Origin: Azospirillum tabaci
GTDB lineage: Bacteria > Pseudomonadota > Alphaproteobacteria > Azospirillales > Azospirillaceae
Length of the DNA: 64,000 nucleotides
Assembly: GCF_014596085.1 (NCBI RefSeq)
Contig: NZ_JACCJY010000010.1
Span: 1 to 64,000, forward strand
Reading direction: 5' to 3'
This document shows positions 8,378-20,902 of the stretch, in pieces (position 1 is the first letter of the stretch; each line of letters opens with the position of its first letter). The position numbers were made by a program, and so were the translations under genes. The notes under the pieces were generated by a model. The model was not told where the DNA came from. It was given only the letters and a program-made list of their open reading frames with translations, and searched no databases.

Positions 8378-9739
8378 TCACACCGGCAGGCGGATCAGCA
8401 CGCGCAGGCCGCCGTAGGGGCTGTCGCTGAGCGTGATGTCGCCGCCGTGGCTGCGGACGACGTCGCGGGCGATGGTCAGCCCCAGCCCGGCCCCGCCGGT
8501 CGCCTGGTTGCGGGAGCTGTCCAGCCGGAAGAAGGGCTTGAACACGTCGTCGCGGGACGCCTGCGGGATGCCCGGCCCGTCGTCGTCCACCAGGATGTCG
8601 ATGAAGCCGTCCTCCCGCTCCGCCCGCACCCAGATGCGGTCGCCGTGGCGCCGCGCGTTGGACAGCAGGTTAGCGAGGCAGCGCCGCGTCGCGTTGGGGC
8701 GCAGCGGCAGGGTCAGCCCGTCCGGCGCGACCAGGGCCACCTCCGCCCCCTCGCGGCGGACTCCGGAGACCACCTCGTTGAGGATGCGGGTCAGGTCGGT
8801 CGGCTGAACGGCCTCCGTCCCCTCGCCGCGAGCGAAGGCCAGATAGCCCTCGATCATCATCTCCATCTCGGTGACGTCGGTCAGCAACTCCTCGACCTCC
8901 GGCCCGTCGCCCAGCATGTCCAGCGCCAGCTTCATGCGGGTCAGCGGCGTGCGCAGGTCGTGGCTGACGCCGGCCAGCATCTCCGTCCGCTGGGTGATCT
9001 GGCGGTGGATGCGCTCGCGCATGCGCAGGAAGGCGACGGCGGCCTGCCGCACCTCGGTCGCCCCCTCCGGCTTGAAGTTGCGCACGTCGCGGCCCTTGCC
9101 GAGCGCGTCCGCGGCGGCGGCCAGCCGCTTGATGGGGCGGATCTGGTTGCGCATGAAGATGATGGCGACGGTGAACAGGACCAGCGCCGAGCCGACCATC
9201 CACAGGATGAAGATGTAGCTGGTCGGGCTGAACAGGCGGCGTTCCGGCGACATCACCGACAGCACGCCGTCCGGCATCTGCACGCGGATCTCGTACCATT
9301 CGCGGGTGATGCGGGTGTTGATGGCGAAGGGCCGCCGCACCCGCTCGTGCAGCGCCTTGCTGAGCGTGTTCTCCAGCATGCCGCGCAGCTTCGGCGGGTG
9401 GTCGGGCAGGGTGCTGCCGGGCTCCAGCGTCACGATCAGGTCGGTGCTGCGCGCGGTGGCGGCCAGCGTCCAGTTGCGCCCCTCCGGGGTCGGGTCGTGC
9501 TCCAGCATGCCGATGACCATGGCGATGTCGCCGGCCACCGCGAAGGCCAGCCGGTTCGTCATGGTGTCCCAGTGCCGGTCGTAGAAGATCCAGGTGGCCA
9601 CCGCCTGGGCGAGGATGACCGGCGTGACGATGATCAGCAGCGAGCGGCCGAACAGCGTCCGGGGCAGGAACCGCTTCAGCAGCCCCGTCTGCTCGCGGCG
9701 CGGCATCGGCATCGGTCCGGCGGCGGTGTCGGTGGTCAT
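8378..9739 (-). CDS. EnvZ-type sensor histidine kinase
   Basis: 453 aa. Two membrane segments (about 32-52 and 175-196) flank a periplasmic loop of about 120 residues. HAMP follows (RPIKRLAAAADALG), then HisKA with H-box AGVSHDLRTPLTR (His260), and HATPase_c with LLSNARRHG (N box), VDDDGPGIP (G1), FFRLD (F box) and GGAGLGLTIARDV (G2). All catalytic elements are intact. It is 24 nt downstream of the OmpR-type regulator on the same strand, so the two form a two-component operon, regulator first. In other bacteria this subtype responds to osmotic or envelope conditions; the stimulus here is unknown. Confidence 0.92.
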   Translation of the reverse strand: MTTDTAAGPMPMPRREQTGLLKRFLPRTLFGRSLLIIVTPVILAQAVATWIFYDRHWDTMTNRLAFAVAGDIAMVIGMLEHDPTPEGRNWTLAATARSTDLIVTLEPGSTLPDHPPKLRGMLENTLSKALHERVRRPFAINTRITREWYEIRVQMPDGVLSVMSPERRLFSPTSYIFILWMVGSALVLFTVAIIFMRNQIRPIKRLAAAADALGKGRDVRNFKPEGATEVRQAAVAFLRMRERIHRQITQRTEMLAGVSHDLRTPLTRMKLALDMLGDGPEVEELLTDVTEMEMMIEGYLAFARGEGTEAVQPTDLTRILNEVVSGVRREGAEVALVAPDGLTLPLRPNATRRCLANLLSNARRHGDRIWVRAEREDGFIDILVDDDGPGIPQASRDDVFKPFFRLDSSRNQATGGAGLGLTIARDVVRSHGGDITLSDSPYGGLRVLIRLPV

Positions 9740-9763
9740 GGTCCTGATCCTCTGGCGGCCCCG

Positions 9764-10462
9764 TTACGGGTCCGGCCTCAACACATAGCCCTCGCCGCGC
9801 ACCGTGTGGAGGTAGCGCGGCTCCCGCGGGTCGGGTTCGATCTTGCGGCGCAGGCGGGTCACCTGCACGTCGATGGTGCGGGCGTTGCCGGCGACCTTGC
9901 TGCGCTCCGTCAACTCCTCGCGCGAGAAGATGGTGCCGGGGGAGGCGGCGAGCACGCGCAGCAGCCCGGCCTCCGCCGTGGTCAGCCGGACCACCTCCTC
10001 GCCCGCCCGCAGCTCGTCGCGGTCGGGCAGGTAGATCATCGGGCCGAGCTTCACCGGCTGCGGCGGCACCGGGTCCGCCGGGCGGCTGGCCTGGCGGCGC
10101 AGGATCGAGTTGATGCGCAGCAGCAGCTCGCGCGGGTTGAAGGGTTTGGCGAGGTAGTCGTCGGCCCCGGCCTCCAGCCCGGCGATGCGGTCGTCGGGCT
10201 CGCCCCGCGCGGTGAGCAGCAGGATGGGCAGGTCGCGTTCCCGCCGCAGCGATTCGGTCAGCTCCAGCCCGGTCTCGCCCGGCATCATGATGTCGAGCAC
10301 CAGCAGGTCGAAGGCGAGCCCGGCCAGCTTGGCCCGCGCTTCCGCGGCGTCCTTCGCGGTCGCCACCAGGAAGCCGTTGCCGGCGAGATACTTGCGCAGC
10401 AGCTCGCGCAGGCGGGTGTCGTCATCGACGACCAGGATGTGGGGCTGGTCTTCTTCGGTCAT
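9764..10462 (-). CDS. OmpR-family response regulator (PetR-like)
   Basis: 232 aa from MTEEDQPHILVVDDD. The receiver domain has the acidic pair in VVDDD, phospho-acceptor Asp57 in LLVLDIMMPGETG and Lys in DDYLAKPFNP. The C-terminal winged helix (about 135-230) includes LTTAEAGLLRVL and RTIDVQVTRLRRKIE. An in-frame upstream extension (MVRGARLRYSRA) is rejected because the receiver domain begins right after this Met. The partner kinase follows after 24 nt. A MarR gene resembling PetP lies 3 kb away, recalling the petP-petR association known in Rhodobacter; that link is inference. Confidence 0.92.
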   Translation of the reverse strand: MTEEDQPHILVVDDDTRLRELLRKYLAGNGFLVATAKDAAEARAKLAGLAFDLLVLDIMMPGETGLELTESLRRERDLPILLLTARGEPDDRIAGLEAGADDYLAKPFNPRELLLRINSILRRQASRPADPVPPQPVKLGPMIYLPDRDELRAGEEVVRLTTAEAGLLRVLAASPGTIFSREELTERSKVAGNARTIDVQVTRLRRKIEPDPREPRYLHTVRGEGYVLRPDP

Positions 10463-10537
10463 GGCGCGACTGTAGCGCAACCGGGCGCCGCGCACCAAGG
10501 GAAGCGGCGCCGGACGGGCAGGGCATCAGGCCCGACA

Positions 10538-12682
10538 TCAGGCGGCGGCATCGGCGCCCGCGGTCAGCTTCGCCAGGGTGGACAGGATGCGGTTGGGCGC
10601 GGCGGGTTTGGTCAGCACGAGGCAACCCGCGTCCTTGGCTGCGCGGACGAGGTCGGCGGACAGTTCCCCGGTCAGCAGGATGGCCGGGATATCCCGTCCC
10701 AGCACCCCGCGAAGGGTCTGGATCCCGCTCAGCCCGTCGGTGCCACCGGGCAGCCGGTAATCGCTGAGGATCGCCGAGGGGGCCTGAAGCGTGGCCTGGG
10801 CGGCGGCGAGGGCGGAATCGAAGCTGTCCGCCGCTATCACACCGGCCCCGGCCTGCTCCAGCAGCAGGGTCAGGGAACTGCGCTGCAGCGGGTCGTCCTC
10901 GACCACCAGCACCCGCCGTCCGGACAGGCGCCTGGGGGATGCGGGCTCCGACGTCGACGCGGCCGGCGGCGGCGCCGCTGGCGCCGGCACGGCGGGGGCG
11001 GGGACACGGGGCAGGGTGACCGCGAAGACGGACCCACGGCCGACCCGTGACCGGACGTCCAACGGGTGGCCGAGCAAGCGGGCGGTGCGCTCGACGATGG
11101 ACAGGCCGAGGCCGGCGCCGCGCGACCCGTCGCGGGCGGTATTGCCGATCTGGTAGAACTCCTCCCAGATCGTGCCCAGCTCGGCGGCGGCGATGCCCTG
11201 GCCGCTGTCCCAGATCTCCACCCGCAAGCCGCCGCCGCGGGGCCGCGCCCCGACGACGACCCCGCCGCGCGCCGTGTACTTGACGGCGTTGGACAGCAGG
11301 TTGCGCAGGATCGGCTGAAGCCGCGCCGGATCGCTGCGCACCCAGGCGGCGGTGGGCACCACGGTCAGCCGCAGGCCCTTGCCCTCGGCTTCCGCCCGCA
11401 GTTCGGCGGCGAGCTGGTCCAGAAGCGGGGCGAGCGGGAAGACGCCGACCTCCACCGGCACCACGCCGGCCTCCAGCCGCGACAGGGTCAGCAGGTCGTC
11501 GAGCAGCCGCTGTCCGGCCTGGAGCGACGCCGAGGCCATGGCGCCCAACTGCCGGAGCGTCGGGTTCGGCGCCTCCATCAACAGCAGCTCGTGGAAGGCG
11601 GCCAGACCTTGCAGAGGTTGGCGCAGATCGTGGCTGACGGTCGCCAGCACCTTCATCTTGGCGAGGCTGGCCATCTCCGCGCTGCGCAGGGCCTTCTCCA
11701 GTTCCGCCGTGCGCTGGCGGACGCGCTCGTCCAGGCTTTGGTTGGCACGCAGAAGCTCCGCCCGAACCGCATCCTCCCGCCGGGCGCCGGCAAGGGCGAA
11801 AACGAACAGCACCGAGGCGCCGGCCAGGATGCCGCCGCTGATCGCCGTGGTCCACAGGGCGCGTTCCCGCCAGGGAGCCAGCACCTCGGTCAGCGGACGG
11901 CTCGCCACCACCACGATCGGGACCCCGCTCAGCATCCGCGCGGCGGTGATCTGCGTGCCCTCAATGATCGCCGGACCGTCCGGCGGGTCCCAGGGCTGAG
12001 GCCAGGCGGAGGTGGGAGGGGCGACGGCGCTCTCCGGCGGCCATTCCGCCAGCTTCTCCTTGCCGCTGGTGAACAAGGCCAGCCGCGCCCCCTCGCCCCA
12101 GCCGGCCTCCCCGTACATCTGCGAGAAATAGGTGTTCTGGATGCCCGCCACCGCGATGGCCTGCAGGGCTCCCTCCTCGTCGCGCAGGGCGCGGCTGATG
12201 GTGAAGCGCCCCTGGCTCACGCCGGGGCCCGCCGGGAGGTGGGACCCAACATGGAGACCCGGCGGCGGACCCTGCGTGACGCCCGGATGGGCCTGGGCGT
12301 AGTCGCGCCCCGACAGGTCGCGGGGCGGCGGCGGATGTTCCGCGCTGTCCAGGAGCAGCCGGCCCTGCGCATCGAGCGCCCAGACGCCGCCGATCTGCGG
12401 CAGGCGTTCCGCGCGGGCGCGCATCGCGGCCTGGATGCGCTGCCCTTCGGCGGGGTCGCGGCGGTCCCACCGCTCCAGCGCGTCCAGCAGCATGCGCAGC
12501 TGGGCGTCCCCCGCTTCGATGGCACGGCTGGCGTGTTCGTCGAGAAGGTGGGCGGTTGCGGCGAACTCGCGGCGGGCCTGTTCCAGCGTCAAGTGGCGGT
12601 CGCGCGACACCGACAGGGCGGACACGCCGACGCACAAGGCGGCAAAGGTCAGGAACGCGGCCACGAGATGGGCACGCTGCAT
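10538..12682 (-). CDS. Hybrid histidine kinase with periplasmic sensor and C-terminal receiver
   Basis: 714 aa from the ATG with AAGGAG 8 nt upstream; a longer frame exists upstream but has no ribosome site. TM1 is about 5-23 and TM2 about 277-299, bracketing a PDC/dCache-like sensor of about 250 residues (GRDYAQAHPGVTQG, QGRFTISRALRDEEG). A coiled coil (about 305-340) leads to the H-box ATVSHDLRQPLQGL (His351), then ATPase motifs LLSNAVKY, DSGQGI and GAGLGLSIV. An Ala/Pro linker joins a receiver with LVVEDD, Asp641 in ILSDYRLPGG and Lys in VLTKP. The HDLRQP box and the receiver resemble those of the kinase at 27231-29561, so the two are probably paralogues. Confidence 0.9.
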   Translation of the reverse strand: MQRAHLVAAFLTFAALCVGVSALSVSRDRHLTLEQARREFAATAHLLDEHASRAIEAGDAQLRMLLDALERWDRRDPAEGQRIQAAMRARAERLPQIGGVWALDAQGRLLLDSAEHPPPPRDLSGRDYAQAHPGVTQGPPPGLHVGSHLPAGPGVSQGRFTISRALRDEEGALQAIAVAGIQNTYFSQMYGEAGWGEGARLALFTSGKEKLAEWPPESAVAPPTSAWPQPWDPPDGPAIIEGTQITAARMLSGVPIVVVASRPLTEVLAPWRERALWTTAISGGILAGASVLFVFALAGARREDAVRAELLRANQSLDERVRQRTAELEKALRSAEMASLAKMKVLATVSHDLRQPLQGLAAFHELLLMEAPNPTLRQLGAMASASLQAGQRLLDDLLTLSRLEAGVVPVEVGVFPLAPLLDQLAAELRAEAEGKGLRLTVVPTAAWVRSDPARLQPILRNLLSNAVKYTARGGVVVGARPRGGGLRVEIWDSGQGIAAAELGTIWEEFYQIGNTARDGSRGAGLGLSIVERTARLLGHPLDVRSRVGRGSVFAVTLPRVPAPAVPAPAAPPPAASTSEPASPRRLSGRRVLVVEDDPLQRSSLTLLLEQAGAGVIAADSFDSALAAAQATLQAPSAILSDYRLPGGTDGLSGIQTLRGVLGRDIPAILLTGELSADLVRAAKDAGCLVLTKPAAPNRILSTLAKLTAGADAAA

Positions 12683-13005
12683 GCCGCCGGCTCCTTCAGG
12701 AAAGCTAAACAAAAGAATCAGGTTGCCAAAACTATGGGCTAAGCAACAAGCCGGGGACAACTCCGCCGAAGGGCAGGGCCGACACCGGCGAACGAGGCAA
12801 GAGTCGTGAGTCGAAACAAGTGCGCGGGGCTTTGGCCGAAGGGTTCGGGTTGCATCACGGCCTTTCGATCCCCACATGAAAAGAGTCGAATTTCTTTGGG
12901 TCTACGGTCCGCTTGCAGATCGCTGCGTCTGGTCCTTCCCCTCGGTGATTTGATGTGAACCCGTGGCATGAGCGCCGTGGGCAACCTCGTTCAAGGAACT
13001 ACCAG
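12683..13005. other. Divergent intergenic region, hybrid kinase / cold-shock gene
   Basis: About 320 nt without a convincing gene separate the minus-strand kinase from the plus-strand cold-shock gene. It must hold both promoters and probably a long cold-shock leader. It is somewhat richer in A/T than the flanks near 12700-12740 and 12880-12905. I see no clear sigma-factor box, terminator or RNA structure that I would defend. Confidence 0.5.
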
Positions 13006-13212
13006 ATGGCTACTGGAACCGTGAAATGGTTCAACACCACCAAGGGCTACGGCTTCATCCAGCCGGATGACGGGACGGCCGACGTGTTCGTCCACATCTC
13101 CGCCGTTGAGCGGTCGGGCATCAACATTCATGAAGGCCAGAAGCTGTCCTACGAACTCCAGCGCGACCCCAAGAAGGGCAAGAGCGCCGCGGCCAACCTG
13201 AAGGAGGCGTGA
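13006..13212 (+). CDS. cspA: Cold-shock protein (CspA family)
   Basis: 68 aa, the normal length for a single cold-shock domain. MATGTVKWFNTTKGYGFIQP contains RNP-1 (KGYGFI), and DVFVHISAVERSG contains RNP-2 (VFVHI). These aromatic faces bind single-stranded RNA and DNA; members act as RNA chaperones or antiterminators during cold or growth transitions. Start set at the ATG with AAGGA 8 nt upstream; an in-frame extension (MNPWHERR...) is not part of the domain. A long 5' leader is likely, which in this family is often regulatory. The symbol denotes family, not strict orthology. Confidence 0.93.
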   Translation: MATGTVKWFNTTKGYGFIQPDDGTADVFVHISAVERSGINIHEGQKLSYELQRDPKKGKSAAANLKEA

Positions 13213-13218
13213 TTTTCC

Positions 13219-13237
13219 GCTCCGATTTTTTCGGAGC
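13219..13237 (+). terminator. Possible terminator after the cold-shock gene
   Basis: A 7-bp perfect stem, GCTCCGA/TCGGAGC, with a loop of five Ts begins 7 nt after the stop codon. There is no U-tract on the 3' side, so it may be only a weak terminator or an mRNA-stabilising hairpin. Confidence 0.4.
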
Positions 13238-13365
13238 CGCTTCGTCAGGGGCCGGTTGCCCCCAATCCTGTAACAGCCGCTTCACAAAAGAAACGCATGC
13301 TCCATGGACCGCCGGGACTGTCCGGGTGGTGCCATGGGGCACGATGACGATCACAGGAGGCATGC

Positions 13366-13620
13366 ATGGCATCCGATAACCGCAGCGCGGATCGGAATGA
13401 TCTCGACTCCATGACCCGCGAGTTTCTTGCGAAGGGGGGTAAAATCGTTCAGTGCCCGCCGGGGTCTTCGGACAGCGTGGTGTACAAGCGCACCTCCTTC
13501 CGCCGCCGCGGCGCCGCGAACGCCGCGGGCAAGGAAGGGGCGGAGGGCGCCGCCGGCACGCCGCCAGCGGATGCGGCTCCCGCTGCCGCGGAACCGGCCC
13601 CGACCCCGGCCAAGGAGTGA
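13366..13620 (+). CDS. Small protein with a SutA-like segment, 84 aa
   Basis: ATG with AGGAGG 5 nt upstream. The first half holds DSMTREFLAKGGKIVQCPPG and a basic stretch (KRTSFRRRG); the second half is a low-complexity Ala/Pro/Glu tail. The EFLAKGGKI segment resembles the EFLARGGKV stretch of SutA, an RNA-polymerase-binding regulator of Pseudomonas. The match is short and made by eye, so an RNA-polymerase role is only a suggestion. It stands alone between cspA and the convergent MarR gene. Confidence 0.65.
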   Translation: MASDNRSADRNDLDSMTREFLAKGGKIVQCPPGSSDSVVYKRTSFRRRGAANAAGKEGAEGAAGTPPADAAPAAAEPAPTPAKE

Positions 13621-13660
13621 GTTGACGGGGGATTGACCCGACTGGTTCCCGGCCCGGTTC

Positions 13661-14173
13661 CTACCGCTTCACGGCGGCGAGCCGGGCCGGCGCCGGGGGT
13701 GCGAACTTCACCCGGTCCTCCTCGTCCATCATCCCCAGCATCACCTTGCGGAAGCCCTCCACGGCCTCCGCCCCGGCCATGCGGTAGGCGCGGGCGATCC
13801 GCTGCCGCTGCGTTTCGGACAGCTGGCGTTCCAGCTCCACGCCTTTTTCGGTCAGTTCCAGCAGACGCTGCCGCCGGTCCCGCACGCCCGTCTGCTGCTG
13901 GATGAACTCCTGCCGGACCAACTCCCCCAGCACGCGCGACAGGCTCTGCTTGGTGATCTTCAGGATCGCCAGAAGCTCCGACACGGTGATCTTCGGGTAA
14001 CGCCCGACGAAATAGATGACGCGGTGGTGCGCCCGGCCGAAGCCGATCTGCGCCAGGATCTCGTCCGGCTCCGCGGTGAATTCCCGATAGGCGTAGAACA
14101 GCAGCTCCATGCCCGTGCGAAGTTCCTCTTCGCGCAGGAAAAGCTGGTTCACGCCCGCTTTTATGTCAGCCAT
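13661..14173 (-). CDS. MarR-family transcriptional regulator (PetP-like)
   Basis: 170 aa from MADIKAGVNQLFLREEELR. The N-terminal dimerisation helices are followed by the winged helix: KITVSELLAILKITKQSLSR (recognition region) and the wing QQQTGVRDRRQRLLELTEKG. The start is the Met after which the conserved part begins; a longer in-frame option reads through the promoter region. It is divergent from ilvE across 140 nt and could regulate both genes from there. A MarR gene beside a branched-chain aminotransferase gene, with an OmpR-type gene nearby, recalls alphaproteobacterial PetP. Ligand and targets are not evident. Confidence 0.88.
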   Translation of the reverse strand: MADIKAGVNQLFLREEELRTGMELLFYAYREFTAEPDEILAQIGFGRAHHRVIYFVGRYPKITVSELLAILKITKQSLSRVLGELVRQEFIQQQTGVRDRRQRLLELTEKGVELERQLSETQRQRIARAYRMAGAEAVEGFRKVMLGMMDEEDRVKFAPPAPARLAAVKR

Positions 14174-14313
14174 GTTGACGTGATCGGTGCGATTCGTTAC
14201 AAATGGGTCAATAAGCCAGACATAAACGAACAAAGGCCGCGAGACAAGCGCGGCTTTCGACAATTCCATTCCAAGTCCCGAGCAACGGGCCAAAGACCAA
14301 GGTGGGAGCCGCC

Positions 14314-17840
<3,527 letters not shown>

Positions 17841-17989
17841 GGAGCGGCCGGGGCCGGCCCGTCCGCCGGCAATCGTCGTTAACAAAGGCTCAATGCTTTG
17901 GTCCGATCATGACCTGAATACATTCGCTCCCGCTGATGCACGAATCCGAGGCGCGCGGGCGAAGCAGGGCAGGAAAGGGTCAGGGACCC

Positions 17990-19105
17990 ATGAGCGACCA
18001 ACTCACCAAGGACGACGTATCCAGACTGTTGTCGGACCCGTCGCCGAACAGCCGCTCCGAACTGGCGGTCAAGGTTGCCAAGCAATTCTCCGCGGCCAGC
18101 TTGACGGACAGCGAACGCCGGCTTGCCGAGGACATCATCCGCTTCATGGCGCGCGACGCCGTGGTGCGCGTGCGCCAGTCGCTGGCCGAGAACCTGAAGG
18201 CCAACCCGGCGCTGCCGCGCGACGTCGCGCTGATGCTGGCCCGCGATGTGGAGGCCGTGGCGATCCCGGTGCTCAGCGTCTCCACGGTGCTGACCGACGC
18301 CGACCTCGTCGAACTGGTGCGAACCGGCACCGACGCCAAGCACACCGCCATCGCGCAGCGCCCGGCCTTGTCGGCCAGCGTCGCCGACGCTCTGATCGAC
18401 ACCGCGTCGGAAGGGGCGGTGGCGGCTCTGGTCGCCAACGAGAGCGCGGACCTCGGCGAGCAGACGCTCGGCCGGGTCATCGAGCGTTTCGCCGACAGCG
18501 AAGCCGTGCAGGAACCGTTGGTCCAGCGCGCCCGTCTGCCGATCACCATCGCCGAACGGCTGGTCGCCGTGGTTTCGGAAAAGCTCCAGCAGCATCTGGT
18601 GACCAACCACGACCTTCCGGCCAAGGTCGCCGCCGACCTGATCCTGCAAAGCCGCGAACGCGCCACCGTTTCCCTCTTCTCCGGGGAAAGCGACGAGGGC
18701 GCGCTGGAGCGGCTGGTCGCGCAGCTGTCGCGCAGCGGGCGCCTGACCCCGTCGCTGCTGGTGCGGGCGCTGTGCATGGGCGACGCCGCCTTCTTCGAGA
18801 CGGCCCTGTCCCATCTGGCCAATGTGCCGCTCACCAACGCCCGCCTGCTGATCCACGACGCGGGACGGCTGGGTCTGAAATCCATCTACGACAAGGCGAA
18901 GCAGCCGCCGGCCTTGCTGCCCGCCTGCCGGATCGCCTTGGATGTGCTGAAGGAAACTCCCTACGACGGCGAGGCGCACGACATCGAACGCCACCGCCGC
19001 CGCGTGATCGAGCGAATCCTGACCCAGTACGAGGATTTGGCGGCGGAGGATTTGGATTACCTGCTCGACAAGCTGGGTGACTTCATGCGCGTGGAAACGG
19101 AATAG
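17990..19105 (+). CDS. DUF2336 domain-containing protein
   Basis: 371 aa from MSDQLTKDDVSRLLSDPSPN. Helical, built of repeated short HEAT-like units (LAEDIIRFMARDAVVRVRQS, VADALIDTASEGAVAALVAN, LGRVIERFADSEAV), typical of the alphaproteobacterial DUF2336 family. There is no signal peptide or membrane helix. The biochemical role of the family is unknown to me. It converges on a receiver-kinase gene, and a regulatory or scaffold role is only a guess. It starts 54 nt inside a longer open frame; the chosen Met is where the conserved part begins. Confidence 0.85.
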   Translation: MSDQLTKDDVSRLLSDPSPNSRSELAVKVAKQFSAASLTDSERRLAEDIIRFMARDAVVRVRQSLAENLKANPALPRDVALMLARDVEAVAIPVLSVSTVLTDADLVELVRTGTDAKHTAIAQRPALSASVADALIDTASEGAVAALVANESADLGEQTLGRVIERFADSEAVQEPLVQRARLPITIAERLVAVVSEKLQQHLVTNHDLPAKVAADLILQSRERATVSLFSGESDEGALERLVAQLSRSGRLTPSLLVRALCMGDAAFFETALSHLANVPLTNARLLIHDAGRLGLKSIYDKAKQPPALLPACRIALDVLKETPYDGEAHDIERHRRRVIERILTQYEDLAAEDLDYLLDKLGDFMRVETE

Positions 19106-19450
19106 CGCCGAAGACTTCGAAAGGCGCCGATCACGCAGTCTTCGGTTGTGGCATGACGTGGCTGTGGCAATTTTTTTGACATGGCCATGGGGTGATCTGA
19201 TCGCGCCGCCATGGTCACCATGAGCGGCCGCGCGCTCTCGGACGACAGCGCCTGGCTGATCGGTGTCCAGCTTCCGGACAGGGGCGGCGCCGGAATCTTA
19301 CCGCCCTGACGCCGCTGGGTGATCGCCGACCTGACGCGCGGCACCGGCCAACCCCGCTGAAGCCGAAGTGGGAGCGTTGAAGGAACCCGGCCTCGCCGAA
19401 TGACCCCTCCGAAGCCGGGCGCTCGATCCGTCCGGCATCGGGTGGTGCTT
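19106..19450. other. Intergenic gap without a gene; hairpin at its left end
   Basis: About 345 nt between the convergent ends of the DUF2336 and receiver-kinase genes. At 19108-19145 there is a perfect 9-bp inverted repeat, CCGAAGACT/AGTCTTCGG, with a 20-nt loop, placed where a terminator would be but lacking a U-tract. A T-run lies near 19171-19177. Short frames between 19200 and 19400 are broken by stops and show no convincing family match. Confidence 0.5.
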
Positions 19451-20698
19451 CTAGAAGGCTCGCGCTTCCTTCAGGCCCGTGATGGGCGCGGCCGTCAGGC
19501 GGGCGGCGGGCAGCAGGATGGTCACGGTCGTGCCGTGCCTTGGTGCGCTGTCCAACTCCACGCTGCCGCCGTGCAGTTCGGCGAAACGGCGGACGATGGG
19601 CAGGCCGAGCCCGATCCCCTCATGCCGGCGCACGAGCGAGCGTTCGCCCTGGATGAACGGGCGGAAGACGTGATCGACGATGTCCGGCGGGATGCCGGGG
19701 CCGTCGTCGGCGACGGCGATGGCCACCATCCCACCCTGGAGGGCGATCCGCAGCGAGACCCGCCCGCCCCGATGGCCGAACTTCACCGCGTTGTCCAGCA
19801 GATGGACGATCATCTCCGCCAAGCGGCGGTGGTCGGCGCGCAGCGTGACGGGCGGTCCCGGCTGAAGCGCGATGGTTTGCGACTTGGCCTGCGCCTTGGG
19901 ACCGAGCAGATCGATGCAGTGGATCAGCAGACCGGGCAGATCGATGGTCGACTCGGCAAGGTCGATGCCGCCGGACCCCCGCGTGAAGTCCAGGATGTTG
20001 TTGACCATGCCGAGCAGAGCCTTGCCGCTCTCCTCGATCAGCCGGACATAGTCCATGTAGTCGTCGTGGCCGAGCGGCCCGTGTGCCTCGCTGGACAGCA
20101 CCTCGGCGAAGCCGATGATGGCGTTCAAAGGGGTCCGCAGTTCGTGGCTGGTCACCGAGAGGAAGTCGAGCTTGGCCCGGTCGGCCTGCCGTGCCGCCTC
20201 AAGGGCGGTGCTGAGTTCCGCGGTGCGCTCCGACACGCGGCGTTCCAGGCTGCGGTTCTGCTCGGCCGCGCGCTGGTAGAGCTTGCGGATTTCCAGCACG
20301 CTGCGCACGCGGTGCAGCAGCTCCCAGGCGATGAAGGGCTTGGTGAGGAAGTCGTTGGCCCCCAGTTCCAGCGAGCGCCGGCGCGTCTCCTGGTCGGTGT
20401 GGGCGGTCAGCACCAGGATGGGCACGATGTCGTCGCCGTACAGAACGTTGACGCGCTCCATCAGATCGAAACCGCTCATGTGCGGCATGCGGATGTCGAT
20501 CAGCAGCAGGTCGAAGCGCTGCGCCTCGCAGAGGGCGGGAACCCGGCGGGGGTCGGTTTCCCCGCGAACGGCGGTGTAGCCCTCATGGGTCAGGATGTCG
20601 CGCACCAGATCGACGTTCGACGCGTTGTCGTCGACGATCAGGATGGCGGCGTCCTTGACGTCCCGCGCGAGCGTCGGGTCAAGAGCGCTGCGGGTCAT
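19451..20698 (-). CDS. Receiver-histidine kinase (REC-HisKA-HATPase)
   Basis: 415 aa, soluble. An N-terminal receiver has LIVDDN, phospho-acceptor Asp68 in LLLIDIRMPHMSG and Lys in DFLTKPF. A coiled coil (about 135-175) leads to H-box SVTSHELRTPLNAII (His185), followed by ATPase boxes HLLDNAVKFG, ADDGPGIP and GIGLGLPIVRRF. With the receiver first, it probably acts inside a phosphorelay, taking phosphate from another kinase or tuning its own activity. The upstream region (20699-20902) carries a 7-bp operator-like inverted repeat. It converges on the DUF2336 gene; no DNA-binding partner is adjacent. Confidence 0.92.
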   Translation of the reverse strand: MTRSALDPTLARDVKDAAILIVDDNASNVDLVRDILTHEGYTAVRGETDPRRVPALCEAQRFDLLLIDIRMPHMSGFDLMERVNVLYGDDIVPILVLTAHTDQETRRRSLELGANDFLTKPFIAWELLHRVRSVLEIRKLYQRAAEQNRSLERRVSERTAELSTALEAARQADRAKLDFLSVTSHELRTPLNAIIGFAEVLSSEAHGPLGHDDYMDYVRLIEESGKALLGMVNNILDFTRGSGGIDLAESTIDLPGLLIHCIDLLGPKAQAKSQTIALQPGPPVTLRADHRRLAEMIVHLLDNAVKFGHRGGRVSLRIALQGGMVAIAVADDGPGIPPDIVDHVFRPFIQGERSLVRRHEGIGLGLPIVRRFAELHGGSVELDSAPRHGTTVTILLPAARLTAAPITGLKEARAF

Positions 20699-20822
20699 GG
20701 CGGTGCCGCCGCTGCCCGTCCGACGCGCCTTTGCATGCTGCCCTCCACCTGTGCGCCGCCGCCCCGCGGGATTTTAGGGGTTTTAGATTAACCTTGCGCA
20801 CAGGAGGCCCGTCAAGGCCGGT

Positions 20823-20849
20823 GGTGACAAATGAATGCAATATGTCACC
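20823..20849. promoter_or_regulatory. Operator-like inverted repeat upstream of the receiver-kinase gene
   Basis: Perfect arms GGTGACA and TGTCACC are separated by 13 A/T-rich nt, inside a 204-nt, unusually A/T-rich spacer upstream of the minus-strand kinase start. The arm size and spacing fit a dimeric regulator, but the binder is unknown. The site is also downstream of holC's stop. Confidence 0.35.
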
Positions 20850-20902
20850 GCGTTAGCGGTATCACTGGAAGAATTCTTTAAAGCCTACAGCAGTCGTTGG
20901 TT

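Noticed and set aside
8327-11050. 907-codon plus-strand frame opposite the EnvZ/OmpR pair
   Set aside because: High-GC shadow of the kinase and regulator genes; no recognisable domain and crosses two real genes.
19200-19400. Possible transposase remnant in the gap after the DUF2336 gene
   Set aside because: A short reading (ALSDDSAWLIGVQLP) is faintly reminiscent of some transposase starts, but stops follow at once and no terminal repeats are visible.
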